This document shows, piece by piece, positions 34,221 through 41,943 of a DNA stretch of 53,775 nt. The stretch's first letter is position 1, and the number at the start of each line of letters is the position of its first letter. This stretch comes from JAVBNN01 sp031551525. GTDB taxonomy: Bacteria; Bacillota; Negativicutes; Acidaminococcales; JAISLQ01. The notes under the pieces are model-generated. The model had not been told where the DNA came from and made no database searches. It worked only from the letters and a program-made list of their open reading frames with translations. The position numbers and the translations under genes are program-made. The stretch is taken from positions 1 to 53,775 of the forward strand of contig JAVBNN010000001.1 of the NCBI GenBank assembly GCA_031551525.1. The letters run 5' to 3'.

Positions 34221-34247
34221 CGGGTTTTATGAAAGGATGGCAAATAT

Positions 34248-35003
34248 ATGGATAAACTTCTGCAAAATAAAACTGCCATAGTCACCGGTTCCACCCGAGG
34301 CATAGGACGCGCGCTGGCCGAGGGGATCGGCCGGGAAGGCGCCAGGGTGGTCATAGTCAGCCGCTCCCAGGACGACTGCGAAGAAACTGCCAAATATCTG
34401 ACGGCGCAAGGTATAGAAACTTTGCCGGTGGCCGGTGATCTGACCAAAAAATCCGCCATAGATAATCTGATGGAACAAACGGTAAAACGTTTCGGCAGCA
34501 TAGATATATTGGTCAACAACGCCGGCACGTCCATCACCAAAACCGCCGAGAGCATCAGTGAGGACGACTGGGACAGAGTACTGGACCTCAACCTGCGCAG
34601 TGTGTTTTTTACTGCCCAGGCGGCGGGCAAAGTGATGCTCCAACAGGGAAGCGGTAAAATCATCAACGTCGCCTCAGTGCTGGGCCTGGTGGCAGAAAAA
34701 CAGGTACTGCCCTATTGCGTTGCCAAAGCCGGACTTTTGCACATGACCAAGGCACTGGCTCTTGAATGGGCTAGGAAAGGCGTTTTTGTCAACGCCCTCT
34801 GCCCTGGCTATATAGTCACCGAGCTTAACCGCGAGCAGCTTTCCAACGAAAAGATCGCCAGCCACCTTCTAGGAAAAACTCCCCTCGCCCGTTTCGGCAA
34901 AACCGAAGAAATGGTGGGGGCGGTGGTTTTCATGGCCTCCAATCAGTCCGATTATATGACCGGCCAGGCCATCGTCCTTGACGGCGGCTGGACCATACAA
35001 TAA
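34248..35003 (+). CDS. Short-chain dehydrogenase/reductase, FabG-like
   Basis: A 251-residue classical SDR. It has the cofactor motif GSTRGIGRALAEG, NNAG, catalytic Ser in NVASVLGL, the YCVAKAG active site (YxxxK) and the C-terminal VVFMASNQSDYMTGQAIVLDGGW. It resembles 3-oxoacyl-ACP reductase but sits in an acyl-CoA operon after a thiolase, so 3-hydroxyacyl-CoA is a likely substrate. It starts 27 bp after the thiolase, with AAAGGATGG upstream. Arg and Ser after the GxxxG region suggest NADP(H). Confidence 0.88.
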   Translation: MDKLLQNKTAIVTGSTRGIGRALAEGIGREGARVVIVSRSQDDCEETAKYLTAQGIETLPVAGDLTKKSAIDNLMEQTVKRFGSIDILVNNAGTSITKTAESISEDDWDRVLDLNLRSVFFTAQAAGKVMLQQGSGKIINVASVLGLVAEKQVLPYCVAKAGLLHMTKALALEWARKGVFVNALCPGYIVTELNREQLSNEKIASHLLGKTPLARFGKTEEMVGAVVFMASNQSDYMTGQAIVLDGGWTIQ

Positions 35004-35071
35004 CGTCAGGCTCCTGGCTGTGTAGAATATTGCTTTTGCCGCTTGCAAAAAGCGGCTTATTTTTCGCTCTC

Positions 35072-35104
35072 AACGTTAACCTATTTATTTTTATGGTTGA
35101 CGAA
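35072..35104. promoter_or_regulatory. BirA-like biotin operator
   Basis: An inverted repeat GTTAACC (35075-35081) / GGTTGAC (35095-35101) with a 13-bp AT-rich spacer resembles the Firmicute BirA consensus TTGTTAACC...GGTTAACAA, with about 7 of 9 positions in each half. The right half covers the -35 box of the bioY promoter, so biotin-bound BirA would block transcription. Confidence 0.7.
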
Positions 35105-35126
35105 AATACTTTTTTTGTTTTATACT
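35097..35126 (+). promoter_or_regulatory. Promoter of the bioY operon
   Basis: TTGACG (35097-35102) and TATACT (35121-35126) are 18 bp apart. The start of bioY is about 32 bp downstream. The -35 overlaps the BirA-like operator. Confidence 0.7.
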
Positions 35127-35157
35127 GAGACAAGATTCAAGAAAGCAGGGAACTTCC

Positions 35158-35694
35158 ATGAATATAAATAGTCGCCTAAAAGACCTTATTTATGCGGCAT
35201 TGTTCGCCGCGCTGACCATCGCGCTGGGCTTTATTTCCATCCCCATCCCGGTCAGTCCGGTGCCCATCTCGGGCGTCACACTTGGCGTCATGTTGGCCGG
35301 CAGCGTATTGTCACCCCGCCAGGCGGCTTACAGTATGCTGACTATCATTTTGCTATGTGCAGCGGGCCTGCCGGTATTTTCCGGCTTTCTCGGCGGTATC
35401 GGCGCAGTCATCGGGCCACGCGGAGGTTATTATGCGGCTTTTGTGCCGGGAGCGGCAGCTATATCCTTACTGCGCGGCAACAATAGCGGAGTAAGCCGGC
35501 TGTTTTTTGCCAATATTATTGGCGGTATTTTGATCGTCTACGCCGTCGCCGTACCCTGGCTCAGCCTGGTCACCGGCATGCCTCTATGGCCAGCCGTCAT
35601 GGCAGGAGCGGCCCCTTTTATTATCGGCGATTTTTTGAAAGCCGTTATCGCTAGTATGGCCGGTATGGCCATCAGCAGGCGGCAAGTATTATGA
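35158..35694 (+). CDS. bioY: Biotin transporter, BioY family
   Basis: A 178-residue membrane protein with about six helices, the substrate-binding (S) component of biotin ECF transporters. It contains ISIPIPVSPVPISGVTLGVM and the loop GLPVFSGFLGGIGAVIGPRGGYY, both hallmarks of BioY. It may work alone or with shared EcfA/EcfT, which are not encoded here. The BirA-like operator upstream supports biotin-responsive expression. Its stop overlaps the next start (ATGA). Biotin supply matters to this cell because the decarboxylase encoded at 49678-51228 belongs to a biotin-dependent class. Confidence 0.94.
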   Translation: MNINSRLKDLIYAALFAALTIALGFISIPIPVSPVPISGVTLGVMLAGSVLSPRQAAYSMLTIILLCAAGLPVFSGFLGGIGAVIGPRGGYYAAFVPGAAAISLLRGNNSGVSRLFFANIIGGILIVYAVAVPWLSLVTGMPLWPAVMAGAAPFIIGDFLKAVIASMAGMAISRRQVL

Positions 35695-36842
35695 GCTGTT
35701 ATATCACAGATGGTCTGCGCACCCCCATCGGCAAGACCGGCGGTCTGTTCAGGGATTTTTTGCCTGAGCATCTGGCCGCTTTTTTGTTTCGCGCTATTTT
35801 GACGAAAAATGCTTTGCCCGCCGCCGCTATAGACCAGGTGATAATGGGCAACACTATCGGACCAGGCGGCAATATTGCCCGTATGAGCCTCTTGTCGGCG
35901 GACTTTCCTTATAGCGTGCCGGGCTTTACCGTAGACAGTCAGTGCACTTCCAGCCTCACCGCCATTATTTTAGGAGAGGCCCTTATCGCTTCTGGCCAGG
36001 CCGATCTTGTTATCGCCGGTGGTCTCGAAAGTACCAGCCTTGCTCCCCGCCGCTGTTTTCATGAAAATGATCCGCGTTTTTCCGGCCCCGATGACTTTTA
36101 TGAACAGGCGCCTTTCTCCCCGCCAGAGATCGGCAATCCTGCCACTTTGGCGGGTGCGGAAGAACTGGCGGAAAGATTTTTTATATCCCGCTCCGCCATG
36201 GATGAACTGGCCTTCAACAGTCACCAGAAAGCTGCCCAGGCTGTAGACATCCTGAAACCGGTCATCCTGCCGCTCGTCAGAGACGGCCAAAACATACAGG
36301 CCGATCAGTGCATAAGACCGGACATCTCCCGTCAGCTACTGGCGCGCATGCCTGGTCTCCTATCCAAAAATGGCCTCATTACCGCCGGTAATTCCTGCCT
36401 CAAACACGATGGCGCGGCCGTCCTCTTATTAGCTTCGGAAGCGGCTGCGGAAAAATATGCGTTAAAACCACAGGGCAAAATTCGCGCCGCAGCCAGTGCA
36501 GGCTGCGATCCCAATCTGTTTCCGCTCAGCCCGGTATGTGCTGTCCGCTCCCTACTGACAAAAGCCAAACTCGACCTTACAGATATCGACGCCGTAGAAA
36601 TAAACGAAGCGTTTGCCGTCAAAATACTGGCCTGCTGCCAAGAACTCGCGTTACCGCTCGGCAAGGTCAACCGCCTGGGCGGCGCCTTGGCTTACGGCCA
36701 TCCTTACGGGGCATCCGGTGCTATCATAACGCTACACCTGTTGCGCACCCTGGCTGTGGAAAACCTGCGCTTCGGCATAGCTTCCGCCGGTGCGGTGGGC
36801 GGTCTTGGCACGGCGATTTTGCTGGAGGCTCTTTCATGCTGA
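35691..36842 (+). CDS. Thiolase-like acyltransferase in the biotin operon (YhfS-like)
   Basis: A 383-residue thiolase-fold protein. It keeps the nucleophilic cysteine (VDSQCTSSLT, C85), NEAFAVK and YGHPYGASG, but the second catalytic cysteine of the usual CxG motif is replaced (IASAGAVGGLG). Condensation or cleavage by the ordinary mechanism may therefore be impaired. It overlaps bioY by ATGA and the next gene by 7 bp. The gene trio resembles Bacillus yhfU(bioY)-yhfS-yhfT, which is known to be BirA-regulated and was proposed to feed acyl chains to biotin synthesis. Confidence 0.82.
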   Translation: MSCYITDGLRTPIGKTGGLFRDFLPEHLAAFLFRAILTKNALPAAAIDQVIMGNTIGPGGNIARMSLLSADFPYSVPGFTVDSQCTSSLTAIILGEALIASGQADLVIAGGLESTSLAPRRCFHENDPRFSGPDDFYEQAPFSPPEIGNPATLAGAEELAERFFISRSAMDELAFNSHQKAAQAVDILKPVILPLVRDGQNIQADQCIRPDISRQLLARMPGLLSKNGLITAGNSCLKHDGAAVLLLASEAAAEKYALKPQGKIRAAASAGCDPNLFPLSPVCAVRSLLTKAKLDLTDIDAVEINEAFAVKILACCQELALPLGKVNRLGGALAYGHPYGASGAIITLHLLRTLAVENLRFGIASAGAVGGLGTAILLEALSC

Positions 36843-38542
36843 TATCAGAGTTACTTGCAGATAAACCGCCCGGCAAGATATGCCTCTTACACAAGGGAAA
36901 AACTTTTTCCTATGGCGACCTCGAAGAGAAAAGTTCCCTGCTGGCCCGGCGGCTGGACATACAAAAAGGCGACTGCGTACTGGTCAACCTGCCTGATCCC
37001 CTGGAACAACTACTTTACTTTTTTGCTGTAGCCAAAGCGGGCGGTATATGTATACTGCTTCCTCCGGGTACACCTACCGCCTTTACCGCGCAGTTCATGG
37101 AAAAACACGGCATAACGCATATGATAACCCCTGATTGTCTTCTGATGGGAAAAAAGAAAAATCTGCCGCCGCTCGCCCCAGATGACATCTTCCTTGGAGC
37201 GCTTACTTCTGGCAGCACCGGACAGGCTAAGCTCCTGTGGCGCGACCACCAGAGCTGGTTGTGCGCTTTTCCTCATCAAAGCAACATTTTTTCTTTAAAC
37301 GCCGGCGACACGCTTTATTTGCCCGGATACCTTGCCTACACCACCAACCTCAATTCTTGTCTGCACATGCTGTTCGCAGGCGGTACCGTCGTATTCCCAT
37401 CCAGCCGCCTGCCGCGCCGCTGGGTGGAAGAGCTGGCGGAACATCAAATCACTGCCCTCTTTATGGTACCGACCAATTACCGGCTGTTACTGAAAAACCT
37501 CAAACAGCCGCTGCCCGCCGTCCGGTCAGTGTTGAGCGGCGGCGCCAGTCTCGACATCGCCACCATTAATTATTTGCGCGAAATGTTCCCGCAGGCCGTT
37601 ATTGTAGAATATTACGGCGCGGCCGAACTAGGCCACATAGCCTATTCCCGTCTGCCGGAAAGGCAGGGCATACCCTTCCCAGACGTGAAAATCAGTATAA
37701 AAGATAGCGTAATTTGGGTACACAGCCCCTATATCGTCCCCGCACTGCGGCCAAAAGCCACAGTCGGCGACCTGGGCGAGTTGTGCCCCGACGGTACTTT
37801 AAAAGTGTATGGCCGAGGCGGTAACATCATAAACAGCGGTGGACTAAAGATCAACACGGAAGAAATAGACGACCTGCTCCGCACTCATCCCTCTGTTTCA
37901 GATGCCGCCGTACTAGCCGAAAACGACGGGCTGCGCGGCCAAAAGATCTGCGCGTTTGTCTCATCCGCAGACCCCGCCCTGAAGAGCAACGATTTATTGG
38001 TTTTTTGCCGCCAACACCTAAATGTAGGCCATTGCCCCCAACAGATACTGCTCCTGCCCGAACTTCCGCTCAATACCAGCGGCAAAACCGACCGCCAACA
38101 GCTAAAAAACTTACTAGACAGTGAAAACATCAAAAAATTGTTACCCCAACGCGAACCTTTCCTTTTCCTTGACCGGTTGGATACAGATACTCCCAGCGTT
38201 ATTCACGGCGAAAAAAACTATGCAATGTCTTTTATTTTTGCCCAACCCTCGCCAGGCGGCGGGTCGCATGTACCGACCGCAATCCTCCTCGAATCGCTGA
38301 TCCAGTGCGGCGGCGCAGGGGTAAAACAACTTGGGCAAAGCGGCGGCGGACTGTTCGCTCTAACCGCCCTCAATAAAGTAAAAATATATGGTGTGGCTAT
38401 ATTGCCAACTAAAATAACCATGACCGTATATACGAAGAAAGTTGCAAAAAAACTGCTTGTGCAAAGCGGTCAGGCCCGGATGGACGGAAACATCGTCTTG
38501 TCAGCGGAGTGGACGTGTATAGCGATAGAAAAAAGAGCCTGA
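36836..38542 (+). CDS. AMP-dependent acyl-CoA/ACP ligase fused to a FabZ-like hotdog domain
   Basis: A 568-residue two-domain protein. Residues 1-425 are an ANL adenylating enzyme: P-loop LTSGSTGQAK (123-132), YYGAAELG (259-266), GDLGE (311-315), the hinge around GRGGNIINSGGLKI and the C-terminal lysine in NTSGKTDR (K417). Residues ~431-568 resemble FabZ/FabA hotdog dehydratases (LLPQREPFLFLDRL; the helix VPTAILLESLIQ keeps the Glu), but the catalytic-His position is not His. An in-frame ATG 300 nt upstream lies inside the thiolase gene. The ATG at 36836 follows GGAGG and is chosen. It is the third gene of the BirA-controlled operon, YhfT-like but longer. Confidence 0.82.
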   Translation: MLISELLADKPPGKICLLHKGKTFSYGDLEEKSSLLARRLDIQKGDCVLVNLPDPLEQLLYFFAVAKAGGICILLPPGTPTAFTAQFMEKHGITHMITPDCLLMGKKKNLPPLAPDDIFLGALTSGSTGQAKLLWRDHQSWLCAFPHQSNIFSLNAGDTLYLPGYLAYTTNLNSCLHMLFAGGTVVFPSSRLPRRWVEELAEHQITALFMVPTNYRLLLKNLKQPLPAVRSVLSGGASLDIATINYLREMFPQAVIVEYYGAAELGHIAYSRLPERQGIPFPDVKISIKDSVIWVHSPYIVPALRPKATVGDLGELCPDGTLKVYGRGGNIINSGGLKINTEEIDDLLRTHPSVSDAAVLAENDGLRGQKICAFVSSADPALKSNDLLVFCRQHLNVGHCPQQILLLPELPLNTSGKTDRQQLKNLLDSENIKKLLPQREPFLFLDRLDTDTPSVIHGEKNYAMSFIFAQPSPGGGSHVPTAILLESLIQCGGAGVKQLGQSGGGLFALTALNKVKIYGVAILPTKITMTVYTKKVAKKLLVQSGQARMDGNIVLSAEWTCIAIEKRA

Positions 38543-39216
38543 CTTTGAAGTATTAACCTCAAGGTAGACATGCTCTTTGAACTGACCCCAAAATGGGGTG
38601 GCTTGGGTAGCCCTGGAAGGGCCTGTTACTAGCCAGCGCCTAAAGGACGCTGGCTTTCACTTCGTTCAAGCCTTGTGCACTGATTACCTGGCTAACCCCT
38701 AAAGGGGTCTTCAAGCTCTTTGCTACTTACTTTATCCATTATCTGGTCATGTTTTTCTTGTTCCCTTATATATTTGGCTATCGTGGCTTCGTTTAGGCCA
38801 ACTGTACTTACGTAATACCCCTCGGCCCAAAATTTTCTGTTGCCAAATTTATATTTCAGGTTGCTATGTCTATCGAATATCATCATCGCACTCTTGCCTT
38901 TTATATAGCCCATTACTGCCGATATGCTATATTTAGGCGGTATACTTACCAACATATGTATGTGGTCAGGCATCATGTGACCTTCCAATATTTCTATGCC
39001 TTTCCATTTACACAAATCTCGCAATATTTTACCTACGTCTTGGCGGATCTTACCATAGATGATTTTTCGCCTATACTTCGGGGCAAACACTATGTGATAC
39101 TTGCATAGCCATTTTGTGTGTGCTAGACTTTTTGCCATAGGAGACATCACCCTTTCATTTGGTTTTTGGTGGCTTGAACAATCACCATTTTACCAAAGGG
39201 TGGTGTTTTCTATACA
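38543..39216 (-). mobile_element. IS200-type insertion sequence, approximate limits
   Basis: A TnpA gene is flanked by subterminal hairpins. On its 3' side lie a 38631-38655 stem (AGCCAGCG/CGCTGGCT) and smaller stems at 38585-38599, 38610-38622 and 38695-38708. On its 5' side lies CACCA/TGGTG at 39183-39205. No TnpB is present, so it is a single-gene IS200 rather than IS605. The exact ends could not be fixed, since this family leaves no terminal inverted repeats or target duplications. It lies between the ligase operon and a peptidase terminator and does not break a gene. Confidence 0.7.
38692..39138 (-). CDS. tnpA: IS200/IS605-family Y1 transposase TnpA
   Basis: A 148-residue HUH single-strand transposase. 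It starts MAKSLAHTKWLCKYHIVFAP and has the HUH motif in MMPDHIHMLVS and the catalytic-tyrosine helix in TIAKYIREQEKHD. The C-terminus ...ELEDPFRG is typical of the IS200 group. The length is normal and no frameshift is seen, so it appears intact. Two earlier in-frame starts exist, but MAKSLAHTKW is the family N-terminus. Confidence 0.92.
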   Translation of the reverse strand: MAKSLAHTKWLCKYHIVFAPKYRRKIIYGKIRQDVGKILRDLCKWKGIEILEGHMMPDHIHMLVSIPPKYSISAVMGYIKGKSAMMIFDRHSNLKYKFGNRKFWAEGYYVSTVGLNEATIAKYIREQEKHDQIMDKVSSKELEDPFRG

Positions 39217-39248
39217 ATAAAGCGGAGCGCTGATGCGCTCCGCTTTAT
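39217..39248 (-). terminator. Terminator of the peptidase transcript
   Basis: A 14-bp stem (39217-39230 with 39235-39248) with a 4-nt loop overlaps the stop codon of the PepT-like gene. On the minus strand it ends in CTTTATTGTAT. Confidence 0.75.
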
Positions 39249-40384
39249 ATTACCTGTTTTTTATTTCCCGGCGGCGTCTCCATGATGATCTGTAATGTCC
39301 AGGCGGCCGCGTCGTAGAGGTCTTTTTCCGTGATGTATTCTTCTTTGGTGTGGGCGTTCGACATGCCAACGCCGAGTACCGCGCAGGGTACGCCGTAGGT
39401 GTTATAGAAGTTGGCGTCACTGCCGCCGCCGGTGCCGCCGATGGATACCGGCAGTCCGAGTTTTTGGGCCGAGGCGGCTGCCAAAACAATGGCCGGCATG
39501 TCGTCGGGCAGTACGTAAGGGTCGTAGGCTTTTTGGACTGTTATCTCCACCCGGACGCCTTCCTGCGCCGCCGCGCCGTCTTCAAAGACTTTGCAGAACT
39601 CTTTGGTGAGTTTTTCCATCTTCGCGCTGTTGCGGCTGCGCGTTTCGCAGGCGATCTCCACCATGTCGGGCACTACATTGGTAGCAGTGCCGCCTTTGAT
39701 GATGCCAACATTGCAGGTGGTTTCGTCATCCACCCGCCCGGGCGGAAGATTGGCCATAATGCGGCCGGCGGCCACTATGGCGTTGATGCCTTTTTCCGGC
39801 GCAAGGCCCGCGTGGGCGGTTTTGCCGTATACTTTGACGTTCACTTTATTTTGGCCGGGTGCGGCGTTGACTATCTTGCCGGGGCTGCCGCTCGAGTCGA
39901 GCGCATAGCCAAAGTCGGCTTTGAGTAGCTCTTTGTCCATGTTTTTCGAGCCGTTGACCCCGCCTTCTTCGGCTACGGCGAATACTACTTGGATAGGGCC
40001 GTGCGGGATGTTTTTCTCTTTGATGACGCGCAAGGTTTCGAGGATGGCCACCACTCCGGCTTTGTCGTCCGCACCGAGGATAGTGCTGCCGTCCGACCTG
40101 ATAACTCCGTCTTTAAGTATAGGTTTGATGCCGGCGCAGGGCTCCACACAGTCCATGTGAGCGGCCAGCATGACGGTCGGCCCGGCTATCGAGCCGGGAT
40201 AGTCGGCGATAAGATTACCGCAGTTGCCGCCGATCTTTTGCCCGGCGGTGTCTTCTTTGACGGTGCAGCCGAGCTCCTCCAGGCGTTTGGTCAAGAGGTC
40301 GCCGATCTCGCGCTCATCTTTAGTATGGCAGGTAACGCCGGCCAGTTCAAAAAATTCACTGAGTACGCGTTGTTTATTTATCAC
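39245..40384 (-). CDS. M20-family peptidase, tripeptide aminopeptidase-like (PepT-like)
   Basis: A 379-residue cytosolic zinc peptidase. Metal ligands are visible in MLAAHMDCVEP (His), LGADDKAGV (bridging Asp), VAEEGGVNGS (catalytic Glu and ligand Glu), YALDSSG (Asp) and SNAHTKEEYI (His). The lid dimerisation domain is around residues 180-290. It likely removes N-terminal residues from short peptides. The start is GTG at 40382-40384 with GGAGAG upstream. It lies 19 bp after the DcuC-like carrier and is probably co-transcribed with it. Confidence 0.88.
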   Translation of the reverse strand: MINKQRVLSEFFELAGVTCHTKDEREIGDLLTKRLEELGCTVKEDTAGQKIGGNCGNLIADYPGSIAGPTVMLAAHMDCVEPCAGIKPILKDGVIRSDGSTILGADDKAGVVAILETLRVIKEKNIPHGPIQVVFAVAEEGGVNGSKNMDKELLKADFGYALDSSGSPGKIVNAAPGQNKVNVKVYGKTAHAGLAPEKGINAIVAAGRIMANLPPGRVDDETTCNVGIIKGGTATNVVPDMVEIACETRSRNSAKMEKLTKEFCKVFEDGAAAQEGVRVEITVQKAYDPYVLPDDMPAIVLAAASAQKLGLPVSIGGTGGGSDANFYNTYGVPCAVLGVGMSNAHTKEEYITEKDLYDAAAWTLQIIMETPPGNKKQVI

Positions 40385-40403
40385 GCATATCTCTCCTTTT
40401 TAT

Positions 40404-41660
40404 TTAAAATACCAGCATGAAGGTAATGACACCGAGCAGCATGGGAATGACGTTGCGTTTTGTAAGTTCCATAGGGCTGACTCCGGCCAGTTGGGCGCAG
40501 ATGATGGCGGCGCCCGCCACCGGCGACATGGAGCGGCCGATTGCTCCGGCCATTTGCGCGAGGGAACCAAGGTCCATGATGGTCATGCCGAACTGCGCGG
40601 CGTGCGGAGTAATGGCGCCGTTAAAGGCGAGAGCTGCCGCGTCACCCGAGCCGGACAGAATGGCGATGATGAAGGGACCAAAAGCGCCAGCCAGCTTGGC
40701 TACCGACTCCGAGCCTTTCATGATATTGATAAGTTCTTTGGTAAGACCGATGGTCTGCATGCCTTGCGTAAAGACAGCGGCCGCAATGATGAGGCCGATA
40801 ACGCCAGCGTAGGCGCTACCCATGCCATCAAAGAACTGCTTGGTTGCTTCCTGCGGGTTGACGCGCGATACGATGAGCGCTATGACGCTGCCGATAAGCA
40901 TGGCCGCCTGCACGGTGACCGCCGGGGTCATACCGATCTGTTTGCTGCCCGTGACGAGCAGTACCAGCGGAATGAGCGGAATCACGGCTTTCAGGAGGTT
41001 AACGCTCAGACTCTCGCCTTCGCCGCCTTCTGTGGCCTTGGCGCGATCAGAGCTGGGACCTTCTTTTTTGATCATGGCGATGATGGTCAGGGCGGCGATG
41101 ACCACGAAAGACGCGCCGATAGCGGCGGGAGTTTCATTGGCGATGACTGTCATAACGTCGACGTTGGCCAGTTTGGCCACAAAGGGGTTGTGCGAAGTAC
41201 CGGGGCTAATGGCGCTGCCCCAGGTACCGGCCAGTACGGCCGCTCCGGCCATCGCCGGGTGTACGCCCGCGCCGATGAGCGTCGGGATAAGTATGGAGCC
41301 AACAGCGGCGGCGCAACCAGCCGCACTGGGTATGGCGATATTGATCCACCAGGTGATGAGGATGGCCAAAGGTATGAGGACTGGCTTAAACTTACCGATA
41401 ACTGATGATATGGAGGTAACGAGGTGTTTGTCACACTCGGTATATTTCATAACAAAAGAAAAACCCATTACCGAGCAGATAGTGGGAACGAGGGTGCCGT
41501 GCACCATGGAATTTGAAAAACCTGTCATGGCCGCGCCGGTATTTCCCCCGGCAAAACACATTGCCACACCGGCCACCAAGAGAACCAGACGGGCTTCATA
41601 ACGTTTGATAATTGCGGCGAATGCGATGATAACGATAGCTAAACCCATTGCTGTCATCAT
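40404..41660 (-). CDS. DcuC-family C4-dicarboxylate-type transporter
   Basis: A 418-residue membrane protein with about 11-12 helices. The segments WWINIAIPSAAGCAAAVGSI, AGTWGSAISPGTSHNPFVA and QMAGAIGRSMSPVAGAAIICA are characteristic of DcuC-like anaerobic dicarboxylate carriers. The location next to a peptidase and opposite two amidohydrolases suggests it could carry a peptide- or amide-derived acid instead of succinate/fumarate. Starts at TTG 41666, ATG 41660 or ATG 41657 are possible; 41660 is adopted. The promoter and repeated operator-like elements lie upstream. Confidence 0.82.
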   Translation of the reverse strand: MMTAMGLAIVIIAFAAIIKRYEARLVLLVAGVAMCFAGGNTGAAMTGFSNSMVHGTLVPTICSVMGFSFVMKYTECDKHLVTSISSVIGKFKPVLIPLAILITWWINIAIPSAAGCAAAVGSILIPTLIGAGVHPAMAGAAVLAGTWGSAISPGTSHNPFVAKLANVDVMTVIANETPAAIGASFVVIAALTIIAMIKKEGPSSDRAKATEGGEGESLSVNLLKAVIPLIPLVLLVTGSKQIGMTPAVTVQAAMLIGSVIALIVSRVNPQEATKQFFDGMGSAYAGVIGLIIAAAVFTQGMQTIGLTKELINIMKGSESVAKLAGAFGPFIIAILSGSGDAAALAFNGAITPHAAQFGMTIMDLGSLAQMAGAIGRSMSPVAGAAIICAQLAGVSPMELTKRNVIPMLLGVITFMLVF

Positions 41661-41693
41661 GTACAAACCAACTCCTTTTCTATTATATTAAAA

Positions 41694-41756
41694 TGCTGTT
41701 TTACAGCATAAACAGCCAAAACGATTGTTCTTATCAGCCAAAGTGATTATTATGGT
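41694..41756. promoter_or_regulatory. Tandem 22-bp repeats and palindrome upstream of the DcuC-like gene
   Basis: Two direct repeats of the form CAGCCAAA..GATT.TT start at 41713 and 41735 with a 22-bp period, i.e. two helical turns. They cover about +1 to +40 of the minus-strand transcript. A 6+3+6 palindrome TGCTGT-TTT-ACAGCA follows at 41694-41708. These look like sites for a regulator acting on this operon or on the divergent amidohydrolase pair. Confidence 0.5.
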
Positions 41757-41759
41757 TTT

Positions 41760-41787
41760 ATTATAACACAAATTTTTCTCCTGCAAA
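41760..41787 (-). promoter_or_regulatory. Promoter of the DcuC-like/peptidase operon
   Basis: On the minus strand TTTGCA (41782-41787) and TATAAT (41760-41765) are 16 bp apart, with an extended TGT before the -10. The rest of the 41757-41943 region shows only a weak TATTAT candidate for the plus-strand amidohydrolase genes. Confidence 0.6.
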
Positions 41788-41943
41788 TAACAGATTTTTA
41801 AAATGCTAGCAATTTTCTTTGTCGCACCACTTGCTGACACGAAAGGTTTGCGCCGGTGATTTATTTTTGTGGCTGTATATGGTATTATTTAAGTGAATTT
41901 ATAGTTTATTAAAATCCTACAAACAATCTACGGAGGTGGCAAT

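Noticed and set aside
36536..36835. N-terminal extension of the ligase from an earlier in-frame ATG
   Set aside because: The 100 extra residues lie in another frame of the thiolase gene and are Arg/Pro-rich nonsense. The ATG at 36836 has GGAGG and begins a normal ANL domain.
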